The notes beneath the pieces were generated by a model. It was not told where the DNA came from and made no database searches. It saw nothing but the letters and a program-made list of their open reading frames with translations. A DNA stretch of 64,000 nt from Iris pallida. Its lineage: Eukaryota > Streptophyta > Magnoliopsida > Asparagales > Iridaceae. The position numbers and the translations under genes were made by a program. The stretch covers positions 35,168,346 to 35,232,345 of the forward strand of contig JANAVB010015600.1 of NCBI GenBank assembly GCA_029216955.1, read 5' to 3'. Shown here piece by piece: positions 1-8,720 of the stretch (within the stretch, counting starts at the first letter, position 1; each line of letters starts with the position of its first letter).

Positions 1-1717
1 AGTGAGCTTTTGAACTGTTCCTATTTTATTTCCTGTGTTTAAACCTTGTAAATTAGTGGTAAATTGATTTCTAAATTAGGTCCTAATCATCCCCTAATCT
101 CGGTTAGTATAAACTATTCATTATGATGGGGAAATCGATTGTGGGTTGAGTATTTACAGAAATCTGAGATTATGTGGTATCAGTGAAATGTTTACTGTTT
201 TGTTTCTGTTCGATATCGTTTAATGGTTAATAACATGTTTTATGTGATGTTTTAATCTACTACACATTAACATCATGTTTAGGACTGTTAGGATGTATAT
301 AACCTGAGTTTTGTATTATGATGTTGAACAATGGTCACATGAATTGATTTCCTATTCCTATGTTTATACAAACCTGAGATGAACTGACCACATAAAACCT
401 GAGAACTTCACTTAGTAATTTACTGTTGGATGATAATCTGAGATTGCATTACCTGTCATTGATTCACAATGAGATGGAATCTTGAGTACCCCATTGACTA
501 GTGCATACATTCCTGTCATATTTTCCTGCATATGTTACAAAACACACACTGAATCCTATTCCTGAAAACACATGTTTCTGTCATGCATTGCCTACACTAT
601 TGTAATACCAATCACATAACTTCCTGTTTCCCTGTACACTCACATCCTATCACACAGGTTCACAACCACAGAAATCTGAGATAGTGTAGGATTAATATGT
701 TATGAATTCCCTTCCTTTTTACTGGGTTTGTTTTGATAAAGAACCTGGGATTGATTGTGATGGAATGCAACTATGAAACTACATTTCATTCCCTGTTAAC
801 ATTGCAGTCCATAGACACATACATTCCTGTCACACACAGGAATTGGTATCACTGTTTTAACTGAATCCTGAAATTCATTGGGAAACCTGAGATGGAGGAA
901 AATTGGGATGAACTGAACTGTATCTACATACAAAATCTGAGATTCTAGTTATTCACTATTAATTACTTCCTAAAAAATTTTCCTATGACTGAACATATAC
1001 ACATATATCCCAACACACCATGTCACTTAATTTTCCTGAACACTGTTAAATTCCTGATATTAAGATTCAATGTATACACACACACTGCATACTTATTTCC
1101 TGCACATATAGAAATCTGAGAACACATGAACACTTCACTGATTTCTGATTTCCCTATACACACACAATTCTCTACACATCACACACACATGTTTTCACTC
1201 ATAACACACACACATTTATATGCACCCTATATATATGTATAAATATATATAGATAATTCCTAACCTATATGTGTGTGTGTGCAATTATATATGTTTATGT
1301 GGGTAAATGGATATACTAGCCTATGTGTTGTGTGATAGCTCATGTGCTAGGTACATGTCTATATGTATATAAGGATATACATATACATTCATATATGATA
1401 GTAGTATATATTTTATATGTGGTATTGGCCTAGGGTGTGTCTATTAGACTAGTAGGGGCTTAGTTAGGCTGTTTAGTCTTAGTTAAGCCTAGTTAGACTT
1501 GTTAGACCTAGTTTGACCACAGTTGACCTAGGTTTGACTTCTTGGTTGACCAGGGTTGACCAAGAGTTGACTTTGACCTAGTTTGACCTAGACTCATGTA
1601 GAATGCATGGTAGAGCTTTATTTTATCATTTATACTTGTTGTGACTTGTGCTGTTCTGATTAGGAGCCAGACACCACTCCTCGGACAGTATATTCACCTT
1701 GGACATTCAGATAGCAG

Positions 1718-2367
1718 GCGAGTACATTCTCTGATCATTTCATATTATGTTTAGGATTATATTTCCTGATTTAGACTATCTTACTTGATGCTGACACGTT
1801 GGAACACGGATTAGTACTATATGGATCCCTTCATGAGATGTTATCCTTCTCGGGAGCATCAGATACTTTTGACCAGTGTGTTTCACTTACATCACGTATC
1901 TTATGCTTCTATTATCATGAATCTTCGGGAATCAGCTAGTGACTCATGTACCCTCATGATCACCGAGCCTTCACGAATCAATTCATGAATCACCCTATAC
2001 GGGTTAGTAGTTTAGTCACGAATCTTAACGTAGCTTGACTGGATCCTTGTGTATTGATTGGGGTACGGGGGAGTATGAATGGTCATGTGAATAAATATCC
2101 AAAGTAGTGTAGTCATGAATCACTCTTAGTGTAGTCATGAATCAGTCCTAAGCCATTCACATGTTCGTCTGTACTCTAAATCACTAGCACTGTCTCTCTT
2201 TTATATATATCATAAATATTTACTTACTGTCTCTCTCTCTTACATTATGCTATTCTTCAGTTCCTGTATTTTATTCTCTAGCATGATTATATTTTCTTTC
2301 CTGCTATGACTTGTTGAGATGTATTGTGCTCGTTCCTGTCCTGACTGGACCTGTTGAAATATTACAG
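1718..2367 (+). other. Candidate GC-AG intron in LTR-A
   Basis: The donor is AG|GCGAGT at 1717/1718 and the acceptor is ttacag at 2367. A plant-type branch point, CTGAC, lies 20-30 nt before the acceptor. The donor-side word CGAGTACATTCTCTGA and the 44-nt acceptor box are shared with LARD-1 and LARD-2. A candidate upstream exon of 54 nt (1664-1717) follows 'gttctgattag'. The splice reading is inferred; the conservation is seen directly. Confidence 0.5.
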
Positions 2368-2480
2368 AGGATGAGGACGAGGCTGGTTGTCCCACTTATT
2401 ATGGGGCTACTCTAGATGATAGTATAGACTTGGACAAGCAGCAGGAGCCCTTAGCTGTGGACGACACTCCTCTAGACTAG
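2368..2480 (+). CDS. Small acidic ORF segment (candidate last exon) in LTR-A
   Basis: After the candidate acceptor the frame reads an acidic stretch, then CPTYYG, then a further acidic tail to the TAG at 2478-2480. LARD-1 has the same CPTYYG hexapeptide at the same place, and the codons differ only at third positions. Joined to the candidate exon 1664-1717 the frame stays open, but I see no start codon, so translation is unproven. It could be chance. Only six codons match closely. Confidence 0.3.
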
Positions 2481-2813
2481 GATGTCTTATTTATATTCAT
2501 TCTGGATGATTGTATATATTAGTACTTGGGATTTGGGATATGTATTATCTTAGACACTTAGAATCTCTGTTTGTACTTGGGATTTCCTTTCTTTTCAGCA
2601 GTATTTATCTATCTATCATTCCATCTTATCTTCTGCCTTAGTTTGTGATTGAGTTTACTTTCTGCTTTGTCACCCCCATTCGGGGAGTATAAACTGTTTA
2701 AAATTTATATTGTTAGATGTTGTGACCTAGGATAGCGTTCTACCGCCGACAATGCGGCGTAGGCTGGACGTACCCACGTCTCGTGCCCTTACTCTAGGGT
2801 GCGGGTCGTGACA

Positions 2814-3542
2814 GAGACTCATGCGAGCAGCGTTCCTGTAGCCATGATAGGAGTCTGTCTCGTCAGAACCTCTCTGATTGTACCCATGTGCAACTTTTCT
2901 GCGCATACAATAGGGGTACCATGACGGAAGAACTGAAGCTATCCCAAGCAGAAGAAGAATCGACGGTGCAGGGCATGCCTAAATTAAGGCATCCTTATAC
3001 CCAGTTTACCATCAACTGTTGTTGTCAACAAGCGACTGTACTACCACCGAGGAGGCGATCCATTTTTCAAAGACTTCAACCAACATCGACTGCACGTCAG
3101 AGACTCAACAGGGGGTCGGCGAGCAAAAGAGAAGATGAACTCCGTGTCGCCACGTACAATGCGGCGCAGGGTTCTAAAACTCTCAAGAAGTCATCCAAGA
3201 ACCCTCCCGTATCGGCCACCAAGCCCAAGAAGTGGCCCGAGAGTAGCAAGGCAAAGGTACCCAGCACAGATGCGTTCCAAGGCACATGTTCCAAATCTCT
3301 GTTGGGTTCCACGTCAGATTTTGGGGGTAGCTAACCTCCCACTTTGCATGACAACGCCACATTCCAATCTGAGGAGGAGCCATACGATACGGATGCCTCC
3401 ACAGGCGCAGCTAGCCACCAGACTAGGGGTAGCAACCGCAATGAGTCTGAGGAAGACCGCAACCTCCCAGTCTATCCTCGGGACGATGAGGCTCAGAAAT
3501 CTAAGCCAGAGAGCGAAGGATCTATTGTCCCTTCTATCCATC
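2814..3542 (+). pseudogene. Tat element, 5' segment of ORF1/gag (decayed)
   Basis: One frame is open from 2814 to 3331, interrupted by a single TAA at 3332-3334, and then open again to the point where solo LTR-B begins. It is a charged, Lys/Ser/Pro-rich sequence with no domain I recognise. Across the insertion (removing 3543-16573) the same frame continues into the Met-Ala-Glu-Gly start of the downstream gag segment at 16594, which shows that the two pieces were contiguous. In Tat elements an extra ORF or N-terminal extension before gag is common, so this may be ORF1 rather than gag proper. The 5' end was cut by LTR-A. Confidence 0.6.
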
Positions 3543-6046
3543 TGTAACCCCACTTTCCGGAATTATTAAATTTTTGTATATTTTTGGCATTTTAGAATTT
3601 TAGACGTAATTTATTCATGGTTTGTTTTATGAAATATTAATTTTTTTGTTAGCAACATAACGTTGTTTAATAATCATTCAATCTATTAGAATCATTTTTG
3701 GGTGGCTATTAATTATTAATGATTTAAGTTATCTTCTTAATAAATCGAATTCTTTGATAAATTGGATAATTAGTTATGAGAGCAATTCAAATTTTTGGTT
3801 CTAAATTTTTCCCTCCATTTCTTTCCCTTTCTCCAAGTTTCTAACAACTTGGTAACTAACTCTAACAACTTTCTAACAGCTATTGGTACAGTTTGTAATA
3901 AAACTAATTATTGGGGTCTTTTTGCTATAATATCCATTCTTCCCTTTCTATTTAATAGAGAGAGACTGAGATCTCAGTCTCAGTCGAGTTCTCTAAATTC
4001 ATTACTCTAATTTTCTTCCATCCCCAGTCTCTTTCTTTCCCCAAATGTTCTGAGCCCTAACCCTAATTTGTTTGAGAGCCGGCCATGGCGGGCGGTACGG
4101 CTTTCTCCTCCGGCAACTAGCCTGGGGTCTTTTCGACACTCGACGGCCGACGGTGCTAGGCTGGTCGCGGTTTCCATCTGAGTCGAGATCCGCTCCACCA
4201 CAACGAGCGAGGGTCATCGAGGCTTTCCTTCTCGAATGGCAGCGCACGACCGATTGACGGCGACCTAGGTACGATTTCTTCCAGAGTTGGCGCGTACGAA
4301 GGTTCCTCCGACGATCCTTGTCTTCCTCACCAGTAAGTATCGATCGATGTTTTGATTTCGAGTTTATGATCGATCGATCTGCTGGTTGATTTTCAATTGG
4401 TTGAATTCCTCAGCAAATTTTGTGGTAGCCGCTCATTATCAAGGTCGACTGGATTAATCAAAGTCCACTGTTCCAATCTGGACGACGACGAGGGTGATCA
4501 GAAGAAGGATGGACTAATTCTTCTGTGATAGCAATCGATTTGAGATCAAAATCAAGTTGTAAGTGCTATGCTTTGGTGTTCTTGATTTTTTTTGGTAATT
4601 TTTGCAGAAAAATTTTTAAACTCCTCTGATACTCTGTTCTTCTTCTTCTTCTGTGTTCCAAAACTGTTCGATATTATGTCACAGCAAATATTTGAATATC
4701 ATAATTGACTCCTTGAGACATGTCCTCGATCCAGTTTGAGTTTTTCTCTTCAGTTATTATGCCATTTTCTCTTTTGATGCTGTAGAATGCTGCTTTAGTT
4801 TTTGAATATATATGGTGTGTGTCAGGTCTGGAATAGGATGAGTCGTGTCCTATGTGCGAGTCAGTGATGTTCGTGTCCAGTTAGTTGCAATTCAGTTGGG
4901 TTGTGTCCAGTGAGAAGGATCGCAGAAGGATCATACGTATTGGACTGAGATTGAGTATAGGAGGATGGGCTAATCTAATTGTCGGGGCCAATTGATATTA
5001 TTTTTGTATAATTGCCTATTTTTGAATTTGGACTGTATAATTCCTATCAGGTTATGGTATTCAATTTATGTATATTTTTCTTATTTTTATTTCTAGTTTG
5101 AGAGTTGGGTGATTGGGTTTGATCTCTTTAAGAGCTGTATTGTGCATATTGAGCAGTTGCCTGGGATTTAGATTGCAGGAGAGTAGTAATTCTTAGTTTA
5201 AATTCATGTAACTAAGACAGGTTAAGATTGATGTGTGGGAGCAGAAGAATATCTGTTACATTTGAATATTTTGTCCATGAAGCTTGATTTGGTGTTGGAT
5301 GTTGCTGGGGTTGGGCTCGTAACATTCCAAGTGTATTTTAGTTCTGTGTGTGCTATTAGATCTTGAGTGGGCTCAATTGTGTGTTGAATAGCAGTAGGGA
5401 AGTTCAAAAATTGTAAATATAGGTCTGTGGTTTCAATGTTAAAGCTTTTGGGTTGGGCTAAAAGACTGGGCTAGGAAGAAATTTGGAATAGAAGTAAGGT
5501 TATGAGCTAAATTTTGGGGAAAGTTGTTTTAGCTCTGTACATTTTTGCTGAGCATAAGTTAATGTCTGTTCTGTTGGGTTGGCCCGGCTAGCATGTAAGC
5601 TGGGTGTGTATTTGCTGGGTTGTAGTTGTTGGCCCATTCCATGGTCACACCCGATTTCGATAATTAACACACACTTTAGTCAATACACAAAATATAGAAA
5701 ATGCTGCTAATCATATCAGGATTCATGAAATCATATTCAACGGACGATGTACCACATCAATCAAAACGTCAACATCATTAAAACTTCTGAAGACTCATTT
5801 CTCATTTTATTCTATATTTTATATTTTATTGAGTCTAAGATTTATTCTGTAAAATCAATTTTGGTAATATTGGCTTAGGGTTAAAACTGTCCTCATTTCA
5901 AAAGCCTACTTTTACCATTCGTATTTTCGTTTACAAATATTTCAAAAAAAACATATTTCGAAAATAGTATTTCAAAATGATTTTACAAATAACCAAAAAC
6001 AATTTGAAAACTGTTTTTGCAAAAGATTTTCAAAGATCTCCTGACA

Positions 6047-6220
6047 GAACTCGCAACCGAGTTCGGCCCGAGTTCAGTCCGAACTCTGCCCGAGTTCGGT
6101 CAAAAGTTATTCAAACTTTTGTTGCCTCCAAATCAGCGAGCAACGTCTCTTTACGAGATATTTGCACCCGAACTCTGCCCGAGTTCTGCCCGAGTTCGGT
6201 TGGAGAAAACACCTATAAAT
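6047..6220 (+). promoter_or_regulatory. Sirevirus LTR promoter: GAGTTCGG cluster plus TATA
   Basis: Repeated inverted and direct copies of GAGTTCGG/CCGAACTC precede 'cacctataaatag' by a few bases. The same cluster and TATA are in the 3' LTR at about 14310-14482. Transcription would start around 6245. Confidence 0.6.
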
Positions 6221-6423
6221 AGAGAAGAACTTTTCATTTCAAATCATCAATTCATTCTTCATCTTCTCTTCTCTACTACTCAAGTGTTTTCAAACGATCT
6301 AAGATTTTCAAATCTCACCTACACATCTCTTAGCCAAAAGCCAGTACTATCAGAGTTGATTTAGAGTCTTTTGGTTACTCAAGAGTTGTAAAGAGGTCGT
6401 TCCAAGTTTCAACAACTTTTTCT

Positions 6424-6511
6424 GTTGTGGAGCTGGTCGTGCGCTCGTCACCAAGCACACGGTGTGTGTTGTGGAGCTGGTCGTGCGCTCGTCACCAAGC
6501 ACGGTATTGTA
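6424..6511 (+). repeat. 44-bp tandem duplication present only in the 5' LTR
   Basis: The unit starting 'gttgtggagctggtcgtgcg' occurs at 6424 and again at 6468. The 3' LTR has one copy (about 14692). Since both LTRs are copied from one template, the extra copy arose during or after integration. Confidence 0.85.
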
Positions 6512-6762
6512 AGAGACTGCAAGCTCTCAGTTAAAGCTTGTGCCATAGTGGATTAATATCGAGCAAGAGTACTCGAGACTGGATTAGTCCTCTCAGAGGG
6601 ATACCAGTATACATCGCTGTGTCAACTGAGTTTGAATTCTCTATCTCTATTTACTGTCTCTTACATATCTGCCATAGTTTAATTTTTAATTGGTGATTAT
6701 ATTCCGCTGCACACACGCACTCTATTCACCTCCCCTCTAGAGGTGCTCAATGATTCTACAAT

Positions 6763-6774
6763 TGGTATCAGAGC
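6763..6774 (+). other. Primer-binding site, initiator tRNA-Met type
   Basis: TGGTATCAGAGC begins two bases after the LTR end. This is the usual plant copia PBS, complementary to the 3' end of initiator tRNA-Met. Confidence 0.93.
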
Positions 6775-6814
6775 AGGTTATATTCTTATATAACATACCT
6801 TAAAGAGTATATGT

Positions 6815-8641
6815 ATGGCAGCCGTGAAATCTATATTCAACGGTGAAGGGCAATCCACAAATAGACCTCCCCTATTTGATGGAACAAATTACACATACTG
6901 GAAAACACGGATGACTTTCTTTCTAAAGTCTCTTGACTTTGATCTTTGGTCAATAGTCGTTGATGGTTATAAAAAACCACCACCCACAGTGGTTGAAGGT
7001 ATTCTTATGGAAAAGCCTCATGACAAGTACACCGATGCTGAAAAAGCAAAGGCTAGTCTTGATGCTAGAGCCATCAATGCACTATTCTGTGCAATTGACA
7101 AAACCGAGTTCAACAGAGTTTCAACCTGTAAGACGTCTCACGAAATTTGGAAACTCCTTGAGGTAACCCATGAAGGGACTTCCCAAGTAAAGGAATCCAA
7201 AATTAGTAGACTGACACAGGAGTATGAATCTTTTAAGATGAAACCCGGTGAGTCAATTACACAGATGTTTACTCGTTTCCTTGATATAACTAATCCTTTA
7301 CAATCTATTGGTAAAGATTACAGCAATCACGAGAAGATCAGAAAAGTGCTGTGGGCTCTAACAAAGAACTGGAATCCAAAAGCTACAGCAATCATTGAAG
7401 GAAACGATCTCACCACGATGACTCTGGAAACGCTGATGGACAAACTCATGACCCATGAACTCGACTTGCAAGATTTTGAAGAAGCAACACCAAAGAAGAA
7501 AACTATTGCCTTCAAAGCTCAAACAAGAAAATCAACATACAATGATTTCGATGAAGAATCGTCAAGTGGTGATGAACGAGCCCTACTTGTGAAGAACTTC
7601 AAGAAATATCTAAAGTTCACAAGCAGAAAGAAGAAAGATGTCCAAGAAAGCAACGAAGATGAAACTATATGCTTTGGATGTAAGAAGTCAGGGCATATGA
7701 AGAAGGACTGTCCAACTACCAAGAAGAGCAGTCCGTATGACAGATCAAGATCAAGAAGAAAAGCTACAACCGGTCAAAAGTATGCTAACACAAGCATCTG
7801 GCATGAAAGTGATGCCAGTGATTCTGAAGAAGAGGATAGACCCTGCGGCAATGCAAATGTCTGTCTTATGGCATTTGATAAGGTATCGTCAAACCCTCTA
7901 TATGATGATTTTACTTTCGATGAGTTAGAAAATGCCTTTAGCGACCTACTTGAAGATCACAAAACTGTGCTCGACAAGTATAAGCAATCTCGAAAAGAGA
8001 TCAAGGCATACACAACCGAGTTAGCTAGACTGTCCAATCTTATTGAAGATATTAAAGAGACATCTACTACCGGTAACACGGAAGAGATAGCCAAACTCAA
8101 GGTAGACTATCATGAGGCTATCCTCAAAATTGAAAAGAAAGAAAGAGATTATGTGAAGATGCAAAAGCTGTATGACACAGAGAAGAAGATGCACTTAGTA
8201 ACAGAACACAGACTCTCAGTTATGACTGCTAAATATGAAGAGTCTATTACGATTTCTAAAAAGTTAGAAATCAAGTTAGGCAAACAGGAAATGCCTGTGA
8301 CACAGCCTAATTTTAGTCCTAATGCAAAGCATACACCTAAGAGGACTAAAAACAAGAAAGCACAGAAGAAACACGAGTATCATTATGCTTTCACTTATTG
8401 GTTCTCCAAGAAACCAAACAAGCATATAAACACAGTTTCGACCACATCTGGTTCTAAACTGACTTGCACTTATTGTGGTACGCACGGACACATATCACAG
8501 TATTGTTTAGCAAAAAAGCTTGTTGACAATCACACTTTAGTCTGGAGACCTAAAGCTAATCAGTATGGACCCTTCAGAAAATGGGTACCAAAGGATTCAT
8601 CTACTTGTTTTGTAGGTGGACCCTCAACCCTCTCATGCTAG
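6815..8641 (+). CDS. gag: Sirevirus Gag
   Basis: A 608-aa structural protein that would form the virus-like particle and package the genomic RNA. The N-terminal 240 residues match the copia gag-polypeptide family (FDGTNYTYWKTRM near residue 21). A CCHC zinc knuckle CFGCKKSGHMKKDC lies at 286-299. A long charged heptad-like coiled coil covers about 360-490. A second knuckle, CTYCGTHGHISQYC, is at 551-564. The long gag with a coiled coil between two knuckles is typical of Sireviruses. The ATG is 40 nt after the PBS and the frame is intact. It ends at TAG 8639-8641. Pol lies in another frame, so Gag-Pol expression would need frameshifting or reinitiation, unless an indel separates the frames. 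Confidence 0.93.
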   Translation: MAAVKSIFNGEGQSTNRPPLFDGTNYTYWKTRMTFFLKSLDFDLWSIVVDGYKKPPPTVVEGILMEKPHDKYTDAEKAKASLDARAINALFCAIDKTEFNRVSTCKTSHEIWKLLEVTHEGTSQVKESKISRLTQEYESFKMKPGESITQMFTRFLDITNPLQSIGKDYSNHEKIRKVLWALTKNWNPKATAIIEGNDLTTMTLETLMDKLMTHELDLQDFEEATPKKKTIAFKAQTRKSTYNDFDEESSSGDERALLVKNFKKYLKFTSRKKKDVQESNEDETICFGCKKSGHMKKDCPTTKKSSPYDRSRSRRKATTGQKYANTSIWHESDASDSEEEDRPCGNANVCLMAFDKVSSNPLYDDFTFDELENAFSDLLEDHKTVLDKYKQSRKEIKAYTTELARLSNLIEDIKETSTTGNTEEIAKLKVDYHEAILKIEKKERDYVKMQKLYDTEKKMHLVTEHRLSVMTAKYEESITISKKLEIKLGKQEMPVTQPNFSPNAKHTPKRTKNKKAQKKHEYHYAFTYWFSKKPNKHINTVSTTSGSKLTCTYCGTHGHISQYCLAKKLVDNHTLVWRPKANQYGPFRKWVPKDSSTCFVGGPSTLSC

Positions 8642-8651
8642 AAGCAAATAG

Positions 8652-8720
8652 ATTCTCGATAGCGAATGTTCGCGACACATGACTGGTGATGCATCCTTAT
8701 TCGCTACGCTATCGATGAAG
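8652..8720 (+). pseudogene. Damaged protease active-site region of Sirevirus pol
   Basis: In the pol frame the copia protease signature reads DSECSRHMTGD (D at 8658-8660). The Gly that follows Asp-Ser in active retroviral-type proteases is Glu here. An in-frame TAG at 8649-8651 stands directly before the motif, where a Trp is usual. Both changes fit single G-to-A substitutions. Processing of this copy's polyprotein should fail. Confidence 0.75.

Larger units (their letters stand above)
1..2813 (+). repeat. LTR-A: 3' part of a long LTR, cut by the window edge
   Basis: This is the right-hand 2.8 kb of a long LTR ending in GGTCGTGACA. The last 1.3 kb is recognisably related to the LARD-2 LTR: both share the TTGAC-rich stretch, the sequence CGAGTACATTCTCTGA, a block around 'ggatccttgtgtattgattgg', the acceptor box near 2330-2367 and the terminal hairpin and tail. 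The sequence that follows is not the LARD internal start (cgtttttagtggtggccc), so this is a 3' LTR or solo LTR, and 2814 onward is host (Tat) sequence. The expected duplication 'gagac' cannot be checked because the left end lies outside the window. Positions 1-1250 are AT-rich and full of the words AATCTGAGAT/AACCTGAGA and TTCCTG. I see no gene there. Confidence 0.8.
5627..6760 (+). repeat. Sirevirus 5' LTR (1134 bp)
   Basis: It is bounded by TG...CA and followed directly by the PBS. It contains a cluster of GAGTTCGG/CCGAACTC words (about 6047-6205) and TATAAAT at 6214-6220. It is 45 bp longer than the 3' LTR, mostly because of a 44-bp direct duplication. Confidence 0.95.

Noticed and set aside
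1..1250. Recurring CTGAGAT/TTCCTG words as possible regulatory repeats
   Set aside because: Spacing is irregular and the LTR copy is incomplete; similar words occur diffusely in the LARD-1 LTR, so a simple composition bias is enough.
3097..3569. Alternative frames over the Tat ORF1 segment
   Set aside because: Only the frame through 2888-3542 continues in phase across the solo LTR into gag.
4072..4257. 61-codon frame in solo LTR-B as a small gene
   Set aside because: It lies in the candidate leader exon; an ATG at 4084 ends after eleven codons and no relative is recognisable.
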